A stretch of DNA of 48,040 nt. It comes from a virus. Below, in pieces: positions 39,342 to 47,709 of this stretch (its first letter is position 1; each line of letters starts with the position of its first letter). Both the position numbers and the translations under genes were made by a program. The notes beneath the pieces were generated by a model that saw only the letters and a list, made by a program, of their open reading frames with translations, was not told the DNA's origin and searched no databases. The DNA lies in IMG/VR virus record IMGVR_UViG_3300020119_000032, positions 1 to 48,040 of that record. One strand, given 5' to 3'.

Positions 39342-39565
39342 TTCTTACCTTTTTTACCAAGGATAGAGTTTGCCTTGGCGTCAATCGTCTTCTTCTCAGA
39401 AGGACTGGCAAATCGTGATGCAAATGCTTTTGCAGTCGCGGCATGTTTCGCATCCGGCATTGGGTACGAGCCAGTAACCGCACCACCCTTCTTAGTAGCT
39501 TTGCCCGGCAAGCCCATCTCTGACTTAGGAACAGCCTTGCGTGCCGCTGCATTTAACTTAGCCAT
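39338..39565 (-). CDS. Small basic protein after the portal gene
   Basis: A 75-residue Lys/Ala-rich protein (KLNAAARKAVPKSEMGLPGK; ends KGKK), the type found after portal genes in many podoviruses and often of unknown role. It could bind DNA or pack in the head. ATGA overlap with the gene below it; one-base overlap with the portal stop. Confidence 0.7.
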   Translation of the reverse strand: MAKLNAAARKAVPKSEMGLPGKATKKGGAVTGSYPMPDAKHAATAKAFASRFASPSEKKTIDAKANSILGKKGKK

Positions 39566-41565
39566 TAGAATCCTCCCATTCCGTTAGAACCGCCGCCTGC
39601 ACTCGCTAGAGCCTGCATCGCCTGATCATCTACCATCGAGTACCCCTGCTGGATACCTTGACCTTGCTGGTTGGGGTCTTGCGGTGCACCAATGCCCATA
39701 GGGCCTTGCTGCTCCGGTTGGCCGGTCATTGGGTCGATAGGTACGGGTGCAGGCGGCGGATTGCCGATATAGGTCTGTGGGCTTTTCTCTCCTGCCAAAA
39801 TAAGTAAACGATGGTACAGCGCGTAACAGTAGGACTGTGCGCCTATCTGGGTAGCTGGACCTAACTGCGTCCAGTACTGAGTCACTATCTCCGCAACCTG
39901 CTGCATCTTCTGCATTCTCAAGCTCGGAGATGCGCTCTCGCTGTTGGCCTGCGGGATGAACTGGAATTTGCGCTCGGCCTGCTCTTTGTTGATCGTCGTC
40001 TTCTGGCCGCCCTGCACCACGCTATCTTCATCGGACATATGCTGAAGCTGGTACGCGAGCATCAACTTGAAATCTTCCATAACGCCGCGCTGCGCATTCG
40101 ACAGGAAGAGGTCGAACTTGGTCTGCATCATGGCTTCGGAGAACTGGACCTCCGCCGCTTTGCGGACCTTCCCGCCCATGTTACTGTTGACGCTCTCAGC
40201 CGCTGCGATGCGCTGCGCGGAACTGTCAAGCATCTGGAGCCACGGCATGATAAGAGCCTGTGCGCCTACGTCCCAGACAATCGGCTCCATCCCACCGTCC
40301 GCACCGTTCAAGCGCGGCATCAGGCGTCCAGGAGCGAGTTTGTACTTCGCGTACTTTGTCAGCCACGCCTCGGGAACGCTCATTGCAGGCGTGCCTTCAA
40401 GGTTCATGTTATTGATACCGAACCTTGTTATGGCGGTCATCTCATCCTGAATAGCCGTGATGAGAGAGACGATACCTTCACCGAGTAATCGGTTGGGCTT
40501 CGGGCAGACGCAGGTGATAGAGTAGGGGCGTAATCCGTCTGGGCAGCTAGAGTAGGACTGCTTGAATACGATGTTCAGTGCGGGGCAGCAGAGCCACTCA
40601 CAGTCTACGTGCATCAGGGTATCTGGGATGCGGGGCTGGCACTGCTCGTTCAGAAGATACGGGGCGCGCCCAACTACGCAGAAACACTCCCACTCACCAG
40701 ACTCGCGAGGCTGGCCCATAACCGCCTCATTCAACCCATCCCGGATAAGCTCATCATTCCTGCTCGTGCCGGTCTCACCGTCAAACTGTGCAGGCCCGCG
40801 CTCTATCATCTCCGCGACGGCATCCGCATCGTATCCGAGGTCTTTGACTCCTAATAGCAGGTCCTCAGAGGTCAACCACATCCGTTCTATCGTGTTGATG
40901 CAGCCCTGGTCCTCTTGCGGTCCCCAGGCTGAGATCGGGTAAACGTAGAAGTCCCACGGGTCGATCGCTCGGAATTGGAATTTCTTCTCACCGGGAACCT
41001 CGGAGAGCACAATCTGGTCCTGCGCTTCGCTTTGGTCCTCACCGTCTACCATAGACGGGTCTAATATCTGCCCGTCAGGGGTTTTCTGTGCCAACTCGAA
41101 AGAGCGAGTGATAGGTTGCACCATATCAATGCGCTTAGGAGCGTAACGAGATTCCAAAGCGATATAGGTAGTGTCGTAAAGAGCTTTCTCATAGCCGCAT
41201 ATCTGAGCCTTGGTGTTGAGTAGAGTTTCTACGCTGGAGGCTCCGTCTGTATCCTCATCGTCCACGCTCTCCATCAAACAGTACGGGGACTGCTTCAACG
41301 CCGCGTACAGGGCTGCACAGAGGGTTGTGTGGAGTTCACGGGAGATTGGATGCTCTACTTCGCAAGCACCGGGCCACGGTTCTGAGCCTACCGTCTGAGA
41401 CACGCCCTCAAGCTGCCATCTAAGGGAGCGAAGGTCTTCATCTCTGTCGGCGCACGCGTTTATCACGTCGTGAACACGCTGGCAGAGAGCCATGTCCATA
41501 TCCCCCTGTAAATCAGGAGGTAGCTTCAGTGCGTACGGGTCGGTTGTCTCGGTATCTGCTGGCAT
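39565..41565 (-). CDS. Portal protein (P22 type)
   Basis: A 666-residue protein forming the dodecameric DNA entry channel. Hallmarks include EPWPGACEVEHP near the N-terminus, KKFQFRAIDPWDFYVYP, the stem region LLGEGIVSLITAIQDEMTAITR and a Gln/Gly/Pro-rich C-terminus. Length is near that of P22 gp1. There is no Shine-Dalgarno sequence before the ATG at 41565; a structured RNA leader with a tRNA-like 3' element ends six bases upstream of it. Confidence 0.9.
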   Translation of the reverse strand: MPADTETTDPYALKLPPDLQGDMDMALCQRVHDVINACADRDEDLRSLRWQLEGVSQTVGSEPWPGACEVEHPISRELHTTLCAALYAALKQSPYCLMESVDDEDTDGASSVETLLNTKAQICGYEKALYDTTYIALESRYAPKRIDMVQPITRSFELAQKTPDGQILDPSMVDGEDQSEAQDQIVLSEVPGEKKFQFRAIDPWDFYVYPISAWGPQEDQGCINTIERMWLTSEDLLLGVKDLGYDADAVAEMIERGPAQFDGETGTSRNDELIRDGLNEAVMGQPRESGEWECFCVVGRAPYLLNEQCQPRIPDTLMHVDCEWLCCPALNIVFKQSYSSCPDGLRPYSITCVCPKPNRLLGEGIVSLITAIQDEMTAITRFGINNMNLEGTPAMSVPEAWLTKYAKYKLAPGRLMPRLNGADGGMEPIVWDVGAQALIMPWLQMLDSSAQRIAAAESVNSNMGGKVRKAAEVQFSEAMMQTKFDLFLSNAQRGVMEDFKLMLAYQLQHMSDEDSVVQGGQKTTINKEQAERKFQFIPQANSESASPSLRMQKMQQVAEIVTQYWTQLGPATQIGAQSYCYALYHRLLILAGEKSPQTYIGNPPPAPVPIDPMTGQPEQQGPMGIGAPQDPNQQGQGIQQGYSMVDDQAMQALASAGGGSNGMGGF

Positions 41566-41570
41566 ATGTT

Positions 41571-41646
41571 TGGGTGCAGTCGAAGGAGTTGCACCTTCCG
41601 CCCTCCGCTAAGAAGTGGGACTCACTCTCCGTGAGCTAGACGCACC
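41571..41646 (-). ncRNA. tRNA-like element directly upstream of the portal start
   Basis: 76 bases with a GGTGC 5' end paired to GCACC near the 3' end, a TAGCTCAC...GTGAG D-arm, a GAAGG/CCTTC T-stem with a 7-base loop (TGCAACT), and a TTCTTAG anticodon-like loop that would read CTT (Lys). Against a working tRNA: the anticodon stem is mismatched, acceptor strands are of unequal length, and the T-loop has G at position 55. It may be a decayed tRNA, or a mimic acting in leader processing. Confidence 0.35.
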
Positions 41647-41660
41647 ATAAATGAAAGAAA

Positions 41661-41708
41661 GGGTCACTCAACCCCTTGCGGAGCGAGTAACCCTTGCGGA
41701 TTGAGTGA
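41661..41708 (-). promoter_or_regulatory. Mutually exclusive hairpins in the portal leader
   Basis: Stem A pairs 41701-41708 with 41664-41671 (8 bp perfect). Stem B pairs 41685-41693 with 41661-41669 (9 bp, one G-U) and is followed on the RNA by CTTTCTTTC, terminator-like. They share bases 41664-41669 and so cannot coexist. CCCTTGCGGA is also directly repeated (41673-41682, 41691-41700). Confidence 0.55.
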
Positions 41709-41722
41709 GTATAAAAGTTGTA

Positions 41723-41845
41723 TTTTGACTGCGCCGCTGCCGACTCTTTAAGGGTTCGGCTCCTATTTGCGCCCCGATGCGACTGCTCTTTTGGCCCTAC
41801 CCTCGGGGCTTGGGGTATGCGTAGCTCCGAAGAGCGCAGTCAAAA
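41723..41845 (-). ncRNA. Structured RNA domain closed by a 12-bp stem
   Basis: The arms 41834-41845 and 41723-41734 are perfect complements over 12 bp. Between them the minus strand can form GCTC-TTCG-GAGC (41835-41824), a highly stable UUCG tetraloop hairpin; TACCC/GGGTA and GCCC/GGGC pairings at 41794-41817 that compete; and an 8-bp hairpin with one mismatch at 41739-41760. A third GACTGC-type segment (41781-41786) could replace one closing arm. The UUCG orientation shows the minus strand is the functional RNA. Confidence 0.6.
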
Positions 41846-41864
41846 TGGCTCGAACAGGAGATGT

Positions 41865-42128
41865 TCAACTCTCAGTATAGCTATGTTCCGCTTCCGTGTC
41901 AACAATATCCTGCTCGTCCTCTTCATTTGGCACAGGATTGGTATCAATTACCGGGAAAAGTCTGCCGATAGTGACAAGTTCGTTGCAGAATTTGCACTGT
42001 CCGGTCAAATTCCAGCTTCCTTTGTCCTGCTTGATATCGTGGACCCTAAAGAATACGGAATCGCCTACAGGACAAGCAAGCGCATTGTTGCAGCGGGTGC
42101 ATTTGTTATCCACAAGGTTACTTGCCAT
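41865..42128 (-). CDS. Zinc-ribbon protein before the portal leader
   Basis: An 87-residue protein with CTRCNNALACP and, about 30 residues later, CKFCNELVTI: four cysteines for a zinc ribbon, followed by an acidic tail (NEEDEQDIVDTEAEH). The last gene before the structured leader; a GAACA/TGTTC hairpin (41852-41866) overlaps its stop. Function unknown. Confidence 0.68.
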   Translation of the reverse strand: MASNLVDNKCTRCNNALACPVGDSVFFRVHDIKQDKGSWNLTGQCKFCNELVTIGRLFPVIDTNPVPNEEDEQDIVDTEAEHSYTES

Positions 42129-42783
42129 TTATTTCCGCCATTCCTTTGAGTATCGGGCATTCGCCATCTTCGCATGAGTGTACGACGTGTAACCCACACC
42201 GAACCTGGGGTATCTTGAACCACTTCAGCTTGTTCCACTCTGCAAACTCCTCTGCCGCCTTCGCTACAGGTGGGTCGTCGCTATCATGGAATAGCCAGTG
42301 TGCGCCCTTCTGAGCGTAGTTGTAGGATTCGAACGCATCGCGCAGGGCGTGCTCGTATTCGTGGTTGGCGTCGATGTGGATGAGGTCAAACTGGGTAGGG
42401 CTGTGGCTTCCATATCTATGCTGAAAAGAATGCCATGAGGCAAAGTATGTAGGCAGGACTGTGAATTCACGAGCCGCTAACTGCTTGCCATATTGAATAC
42501 TTCCGGGCCACTGGCTCTCATCGTCTATCCAATGAACTTCTGAGTAGTGAGCGTCTATGCCAGATAACAGGCTCAACGTACTGTACCCGTACCCCACACC
42601 CACCTCAAGGAACGCTTTGGGCTGGAGCCACTGTCCGAGTCTTCTGTACCAAGCGTACTGCTGGATAACTTCATTCCAGGTTAAAGTACTATCTCCAGGG
42701 TTCCACAGCACACCTCCTACAGTAGTCTGAGATGGATGAAACCAGCGGTTTACCAAGGCGTCCTTAAACTCTTCATCAGTCAT
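42118..42783 (-). CDS. Class I SAM methyltransferase (Methyltransf_24 type)
   Basis: A 221-residue enzyme. Motif I is FLEVGVGYGYSTLSLLSG near residues 58-75, then VHWIDDES and the characteristic DLIHIDANHEYEHALRDA near 133-150, with HDSDD as metal-site candidate. Related enzymes methylate sugars or small molecules and sit in glycan gene clusters. Here it lies in the same operon as three glycosyltransferases, so methylation of a phage-made sugar is a reasonable inference. Confidence 0.82.
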   Translation of the reverse strand: MTDEEFKDALVNRWFHPSQTTVGGVLWNPGDSTLTWNEVIQQYAWYRRLGQWLQPKAFLEVGVGYGYSTLSLLSGIDAHYSEVHWIDDESQWPGSIQYGKQLAAREFTVLPTYFASWHSFQHRYGSHSPTQFDLIHIDANHEYEHALRDAFESYNYAQKGAHWLFHDSDDPPVAKAAEEFAEWNKLKWFKIPQVRCGLHVVHSCEDGECPILKGMAEINGK

Positions 42784-42961
42784 TATCCACCTCTACGTAC
42801 CTGTTATGAGATTGACGAACAAACCTGATTTCTGAGGTTTTACAGGCAACAGCAGGCCCGGAGACTTCTCTAGGTAATTTCATATTTGCACGAGCTAACT
42901 CAACTTCTTCCTCAGTTAGTTCCTTATAAACCGTACCGTCTTTTAGGATAAGCTGGATCAT
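42776..42961 (-). CDS. Small protein between two methyltransferases
   Basis: A 61-residue protein starting MIQLILKDGTVYKELTEEEV, a strand-turn-strand followed by an acidic helix. ATG 42961 overlaps the previous TGA. Function unknown; its own stop overlaps the next gene's start region. Confidence 0.62.
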   Translation of the reverse strand: MIQLILKDGTVYKELTEEEVELARANMKLPREVSGPAVACKTSEIRFVRQSHNRYVEVDND

Positions 42962-43536
42962 ACTCGCTCCGTCCATACCAACATCTCGTAGCCGGTCGCG
43001 CTGTCTGCCTGATGCTCCGTCTTTAGTATCTTATGCCCTGCGGCTGCCACGGCCAGGTCAAGGTGTTCCAAGGTTACGGATGTGTGGGGGAAGTCTGTTC
43101 CGTCGTCTAGATCGTGCTCGGAAATGGCTACGGCGAATAGCCCATATGCAGAACCTGAAATCATCTTATTTAGAATGTTATCCCACTCATGCAAGCCGAA
43201 GTGCTTCAGGAATGCGAACGAGCACGCTATATCGAACCTTTCAAATCCTACTTCACGCATGTCCATACATTCGATGACGCCTTTGGTGCATCGCTCTTTT
43301 GCGCGTGCTATACATCGTGGATTTTTATCAATGCCAACGTAATCACAGGAGTCTATTTCACACGCAACAAGGCCGGTTCCACAGCCAAATTCAATCACAG
43401 TGGTTAGGTCATTCTCTTCCATGAAGTCTTTAACATACTGAGCATTCTTCTTATAGAACCCCTGCCGCGCCCACTCCGCCTCTTCGTTCTCAAGGTGCGC
43501 CGGGTCCATCAAATACTCCGAATAGTCGCTCTTCAT
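42958..43536 (-). CDS. Class I SAM methyltransferase
   Basis: A 192-residue enzyme with VIEFGCGTGLVACEIDS (motif I) near residues 48-65, YVGIDKNPRCI (motif II) and FDIACSFAFLKHFG (motif IV region), and a C-terminal strand set ending GYEMLVW. Small-molecule or glycan methylation is likely from the context. The start at 43536 overlaps the previous stop. Confidence 0.83.
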   Translation of the reverse strand: MKSDYSEYLMDPAHLENEEAEWARQGFYKKNAQYVKDFMEENDLTTVIEFGCGTGLVACEIDSCDYVGIDKNPRCIARAKERCTKGVIECMDMREVGFERFDIACSFAFLKHFGLHEWDNILNKMISGSAYGLFAVAISEHDLDDGTDFPHTSVTLEHLDLAVAAAGHKILKTEHQADSATGYEMLVWTERV

Positions 43537-44516
43537 AGATGAGGCTCCATCCATTGAATGATGTCGTCAACGCCGTGCCTGCCGTAAATCATAGGCAGGG
43601 CCTTCTGTGCTGAACCGGGATACATCCACGCGCTTGCCATTCTTTCATCGAATGTCAGGTTGCCACCCTCCACGATACTATCCCCTTCAGGGCGCCACCA
43701 GATAGCTGTAGGAACGTTCAGGTAGTGCGACATGATACCTATCCCGGACTGGTAGGAGACAACAGCTTTGGCCTGTGAGCAGATTTCAAGGGTTTCGAGG
43801 ATGGAGAATTCTGAGATGCAATTGGTCCAGTTGTCCAGGCAGTCGGTATCAATAAGCGGTTCAACATGCTTTTCATAGTAGCTCGCATCGTAGCCTGCAC
43901 CGACTACCACGATTTGAATTCCATACTCTCGAATCAGAAGGCAGCCAAGTTTAGCCCAATCATCTACCGTCCACAGCGCACCTCGGTTATGCCCTGCCTT
44001 ACTGCTTTCGAGATTGTTGCACTCCGCGCCCATGAAGAATACGACATAGGGGGAGTCTAATAGAGGGCGCAAGTCTTTGCCAATAACAAAATCGTGAAGG
44101 ATGCGGCTCCAATCAATCTTATACTCAGGCAGCCAATCTTCCAGCCTGACACCATTCTCCAAATCACGGTTAGGGATAGCTACGAAGTCCACCTCATCGC
44201 GCAGGTAGAACGGTGGTTTTCCATCAGGAATGTACCTGTAGCGGCCCTTCTCGTCCGTAGGGTCACCTGGAAGCAGCAGAGGCCCCTTGGAGCCGTTCAC
44301 AGGCGGTATCTGGAGGTATCGGGCACTGCTTACGAAGTCGAAGCGGCGCAGGAGTGGCAATGCGCGGCATTCAAGCTCGTTACGGTTCCAGCCACCGATA
44401 AGGATTTCTACGGAGTCATGACCGTGCTTGCGGGCTATGTCCTGCGCTTTTGTAAGGCACCAGACGGAATCCCCGATACCTTGGGCTGTGAGGATGCGGA
44501 ATGGTCTATTTGCCAA
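43533..44516 (-). CDS. GT9-like (heptosyltransferase-type) glycosyltransferase
   Basis: A 327-residue protein. ILTAQGIGDSVWCLTKAQDI is the first GT-B strand-loop with the G-x-G-D typical of ADP-heptosyltransferase-like enzymes, and AVVSYQSGIGIMSHYLNVPTA is the C-terminal nucleotide-sugar-binding segment. It is a distant relative; donor and acceptor are unknown. A similar enzyme is at 46544-47479. Confidence 0.78.
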   Translation of the reverse strand: MANRPFRILTAQGIGDSVWCLTKAQDIARKHGHDSVEILIGGWNRNELECRALPLLRRFDFVSSARYLQIPPVNGSKGPLLLPGDPTDEKGRYRYIPDGKPPFYLRDEVDFVAIPNRDLENGVRLEDWLPEYKIDWSRILHDFVIGKDLRPLLDSPYVVFFMGAECNNLESSKAGHNRGALWTVDDWAKLGCLLIREYGIQIVVVGAGYDASYYEKHVEPLIDTDCLDNWTNCISEFSILETLEICSQAKAVVSYQSGIGIMSHYLNVPTAIWWRPEGDSIVEGGNLTFDERMASAWMYPGSAQKALPMIYGRHGVDDIIQWMEPHL

Positions 44517-45420
44517 AGTATTTGCACCGTGCCATTTCCTCTTTCACCGCGTCCTCGCGCTCATGCATCGCCTTGTAGCTCAACGCGCCGGCCTCTTCCT
44601 TCGTCATGCCCATCGCTTCTACCCATGCCTCGTGTGTGTGTCTATCGTGGAGTTTGGGCTGGGCAGCGGTACTTCCACCGAAATAGTGCACGAGCGGCGG
44701 TCCGGGGAGACAGACAATAGATTGGCCTGAATTAAGCCAAGTTCTGACCGAGATAGATTCATCAAGGCACCACGTGCCATCCGCGAATCCTCCCACACTC
44801 CTGTAATGCTCAGACCGGGCTGCAAAACCGCACCCGTTGACATTGACATAGCTTCGGGCAACTCCTTCACCGTCCCAATGCGGATTTCGAGGCACTTTCG
44901 GAACCCAATCGGTATTCGCATAGAAGTTCTCCTTCACCCAGAACGGCTTCTTATAGCCCATCTCCTCCAGATACGGCGACCACTCACCATCCTCGGTTCT
45001 GCAAAGGTCGTGGGCGTTCCAGTAAGGGAACTGCACGAGAGAAACCGTCTCAAGCGGGTTTTCCTGAAGGAAGTAAATCATATTGGACAGCGCACCGGGA
45101 GTTACGGCAAGGTCGTCGCCGAGGTAGATGACCCAATCTGGATTTTCGTAGGCCCAAAACGCATATTCAAACGCCTTTTTAGCCGCACCGTGCATGTTAG
45201 ACCACTCATCAAGATGATGCAACTCGATCTCAGAATACTCTACCCACAGCTCATCATATGCCTGAGACACCCCATCATATCCACACGGGTCTTCTACTAC
45301 AAGGAATTGCGCAGAATCAAACGCTGACGGGTCGTTCTGCTTGATTGTCTTTAGCATGAATCTAAGCCGGTCAACGCCGTTGTAAGTAGGAATCACCACC
45401 GCTACTGAGGGTTTACTCAT
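44506..45420 (-). CDS. GT2-family glycosyltransferase
   Basis: A 304-residue GT-A enzyme. VAVVIPTYNGVDRL opens the nucleotide-binding fold, IYLGDDLAVTPGAL contains the metal-binding acidic pair, and NVNGCGFAARSEHYRSVGGF with a later DESIS acts as acceptor/catalytic region. ATG 45420 has GGAGAG upstream and overlaps the small membrane gene before it. Confidence 0.87.
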   Translation of the reverse strand: MSKPSVAVVIPTYNGVDRLRFMLKTIKQNDPSAFDSAQFLVVEDPCGYDGVSQAYDELWVEYSEIELHHLDEWSNMHGAAKKAFEYAFWAYENPDWVIYLGDDLAVTPGALSNMIYFLQENPLETVSLVQFPYWNAHDLCRTEDGEWSPYLEEMGYKKPFWVKENFYANTDWVPKVPRNPHWDGEGVARSYVNVNGCGFAARSEHYRSVGGFADGTWCLDESISVRTWLNSGQSIVCLPGPPLVHYFGGSTAAQPKLHDRHTHEAWVEAMGMTKEEAGALSYKAMHEREDAVKEEMARCKYFGK

Positions 45421-45539
45421 CTTACTCTCCACACTATTGTTGGCGAAAAGATAATATAAGATGCACACCCTAGAATTATCAACGCGCCTATAATTAATGA
45501 CAATGCAACTGCTACTTGGCGGTCGGTGAGTTTACTCAA
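45417..45539 (-). CDS. 40-residue membrane peptide
   Basis: A TTG start in a TTGA overlap with the previous stop, GGAGAAAATC as ribosome site, and an ATGA overlap with the GT2 gene frame this gene exactly. The protein has one hydrophobic helix (VAVALSLIIGALIILGCASY) and a short basic end. Function unknown. Confidence 0.58.
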   Translation of the reverse strand: MSKLTDRQVAVALSLIIGALIILGCASYIIFSPTIVWRVR

Positions 45540-45784
45540 GATTTTCTCCAGTCTCCAGGGCCGTGCCACTTGAGAATATAGTCAAATGAACCGCATTTAC
45601 AGCAATAATTATCAGTCCCATTTGGATCTCTACATACACTGATTTCCCCTGACAGGAGCGCATAATACTTTCGCTGAACATCCCATATAGGAACAAATGC
45701 ACTAGCTTCTTCTATAGGGACTTCACGGTTCCAGTTTGTAAACTTGTCAGGAATGTTGTAGTACTCCTTACACAAGGCTGTCAT
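45536..45784 (-). CDS. Small Cys-containing protein
   Basis: An 82-residue protein with CCKCGS near residue 60 and two other cysteines, a possible zinc ribbon, followed by a Trp-rich end (ILKWHGPGDWRKS). It is coupled on both sides. Function unknown. Confidence 0.65.
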   Translation of the reverse strand: MTALCKEYYNIPDKFTNWNREVPIEEASAFVPIWDVQRKYYALLSGEISVCRDPNGTDNYCCKCGSFDYILKWHGPGDWRKS

Positions 45785-46395
45785 TTTCGCCCTTCATTCT
45801 TAAACACTATCAGATTCTTGGAAACCCACCACGCAAAATTGGCATGCTCACGGGCCGCAATAGCCATTCGGACATCCTCAGACAGCCCCGCAAAGAACGT
45901 AAGTCCCTGCCGCTCGAACAGGTCTATCCAGTAGGGCATCTGACGGCAGTTAACATGGCCTAACCCATCCTGACCCTCTCCAGCAGCCCCGAATACAAGC
46001 CATCCCTGATTGCCCATGAGCTTCTTGATTGTCTTGGTGAACTCCAATGCGCATTCAGGCTCGATATGCTCTCCTACGTCAAAACTGGTGACCAGATCGT
46101 ATCCGCCGTAGCTTATGGACTTCTTGCTGTAAGGATTGCGCAGGTCGTGAAGATCTATCCTTGGATGCATCTGTGCCGCGTGCGAGCTACCCTCTATCCC
46201 GTACGCGTCCACGTTACGGTCCAGAAACCCCTGCAAGAGCGCGCCACCACCACAACCAACGTCCATCGCGTTACGGGGCCGAAACATGCGCTTAAGCTCA
46301 TCTGCTATCTCCGCGTAGGCTTCAAGGGCGCGGTCGGAGACAGAGTCGAGTTGGTATTGCCTGTGATAGACTTCGGAGATTACTTGCATCGTCAT
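45781..46395 (-). CDS. Class I SAM methyltransferase (Methyltransf_23 type)
   Basis: A 204-residue enzyme. AMDVGCGGGALLQGFLDR is motif I; VDAYGIEGSS and YDLVTSFDVGEHI are motifs II and IV; GWLVFGAAG precedes an HVNCRQMPYWIDLF segment close to those of sugar or ubiquinone-type methyltransferases. ATG 46395 shares ATGA with the previous stop; ATG 46407 is an alternative. Confidence 0.85.
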   Translation of the reverse strand: MTMQVISEVYHRQYQLDSVSDRALEAYAEIADELKRMFRPRNAMDVGCGGGALLQGFLDRNVDAYGIEGSSHAAQMHPRIDLHDLRNPYSKKSISYGGYDLVTSFDVGEHIEPECALEFTKTIKKLMGNQGWLVFGAAGEGQDGLGHVNCRQMPYWIDLFERQGLTFFAGLSEDVRMAIAAREHANFAWWVSKNLIVFKNEGRK

Positions 46396-46547
46396 CTTTT
46401 CACGCATACCGGAACATTATTGGCACCTTTTACCCAGACGCCTCCAGTTCTAGAGCAGGCGTTATCTGAAGCCGCGCAGTACACAAGGATCGCGACTATT
46501 AGGGCACCGATAATGCAGGTTGCCACAACACTAACAAGCGATTTCAT
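46392..46547 (-). CDS. 51-residue membrane or secreted micro-protein
   Basis: A short gene framed by ATGA overlaps on both sides. It has a hydrophobic N-terminal helix (LVSVVATCIIGALIVAILVY) and a C-terminal part CSRTGGVWVKGANNVPVCVK with two cysteines. It could be a single-pass protein with an outside loop. The 'C-x-x-TGG-x-W...C' pattern occurs in many small phage proteins. Function unknown. Confidence 0.62.
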   Translation of the reverse strand: MKSLVSVVATCIIGALIVAILVYCAASDNACSRTGGVWVKGANNVPVCVKR

Positions 46548-47479
46548 TTCAGCACCTTCTCAATCCACGGACATACCTCATCCATCAAATCTGCGACTTC
46601 GCAGTTTGCAGACAGAGGATGAAAGTCCATATCGTAAGTACCGGGCATGTGTGTACCGTTCGGATGCACGGATGTACTTACCGGATTCCAAAGCCAATCC
46701 GGGAATGCTTGGAGCGCGGGAACACCTAGATACTTGGCAAGAATGGTCAAACCGCTGTCTAGTCCGATGTGAGCGCGTCCACCAGCGATCGTTTCAATAG
46801 AGTCTTCAAGGGGCAAGTCAAGACTGAGAGTTCCTTTTTGTGGCGTGTAATGCTGGAAGACCTGCTCTGCAAATGGAACATCCCATAAAGCTCCGACTAC
46901 CTTAACAGGAATTCGGAGCTTCTCCTCAATCTCTTTAAGTTTCCGCGCCCAGACCTTCACAGGCCAATTGCCTTCCACATACGACTTCATACACATATGA
47001 ACGGTTATGTAATTCCTGGCAGTGTGAGTATTCCATCTATAAATCTGTTTCGGTGCTGGATTCTGCATTGGAAGCCACGGCATCCAATGCACCAGCTTCT
47101 TCCCACTCTCCAGATGCCGATTAGCATGGACATAGTAAATCCCGCCCTCTCCCACATCCTCACGGCTCAGTTCACCCGGAGCAAGCAACAAATCCCTGTT
47201 ATCCACGGTGCAGAAGTCATACTTCACTCCTAGCATGTCCGCGTAGGGCTTCACGCGCTTCGCCTCGTCATCGTTGAACCAGAAGGTTATGTCCTTGCCA
47301 CCGTCAATCAGGTTCTTGTACTTCGCGTAGACCCAGGCGAAGTCACCAATCCCGTTCGGAACAAGCAGGTGAAGCTGACCTTCGTCTACGGGCATCCTGT
47401 CGGCAGGGACTTGCGGCTTTAACGTGCCATCGCTGCGGAAGAATAGTTCGGGGTTCGGGATAGGGGTTTCTTGTGTCAT
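46544..47479 (-). CDS. GT9-like glycosyltransferase, second copy
   Basis: A 311-residue protein related in layout to 43533-44516: LLVPNGIGDFAWVYAKYKNL at the start of the first fold and HIGLDSGLTILAKYLGVPAL in the second. A role in transferring a sugar from a nucleotide donor is likely. The first 25 residues of a longer reading to 47554 are rejected because ATG 47479 gives an ATGA overlap. Confidence 0.77.
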   Translation of the reverse strand: MTQETPIPNPELFFRSDGTLKPQVPADRMPVDEGQLHLLVPNGIGDFAWVYAKYKNLIDGGKDITFWFNDDEAKRVKPYADMLGVKYDFCTVDNRDLLLAPGELSREDVGEGGIYYVHANRHLESGKKLVHWMPWLPMQNPAPKQIYRWNTHTARNYITVHMCMKSYVEGNWPVKVWARKLKEIEEKLRIPVKVVGALWDVPFAEQVFQHYTPQKGTLSLDLPLEDSIETIAGGRAHIGLDSGLTILAKYLGVPALQAFPDWLWNPVSTSVHPNGTHMPGTYDMDFHPLSANCEVADLMDEVCPWIEKVLK

Positions 47480-47709
47480 TTGCCCACCACTACCGGCATC
47501 GGGATTACGGTTGTATTGGATTTCGATTCTCCTGCCCTCCACATAGCTGTGCACTCGTACTCTTTCTTATCCTTCATGCACGCCTGCATAAACTTAGACT
47601 GTTCCTTCTGATTGCTTATGTCCATGTGCCAAAGAACAGCTACAAGAAGCCCTATCAATCCGATTATAATCAAACCAGGACATAGTAGGTCCCAATCCCA
47701 ATTACGCAT
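47476..47709 (-). CDS. Single-pass membrane protein
   Basis: A 77-residue protein with an N-terminal helix (GLIIIGLIGLLVAVLWHM) and a polar outside domain containing two cysteines. Start shares bases with the lipoprotein's stop (TGATG). Together with the lipoprotein gene it could form an inner/outer membrane pair, as spanins do, but its C-terminal domain is shorter than usual. Confidence 0.66.
   Translation of the reverse strand: MRNWDWDLLCPGLIIIGLIGLLVAVLWHMDISNQKEQSKFMQACMKDKKEYECTAMWRAGESKSNTTVIPMPVVVGK

Noticed and set aside
40039-40488. A plus-strand frame of 149 codons within the portal gene
   Set aside because: Antisense shadow; the portal frame is continuous and recognisable.
41571-41646. 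A normal, functional tRNA-Lys
   Set aside because: The anticodon stem does not pair and the acceptor strands differ in length, so it is reported only as tRNA-like.
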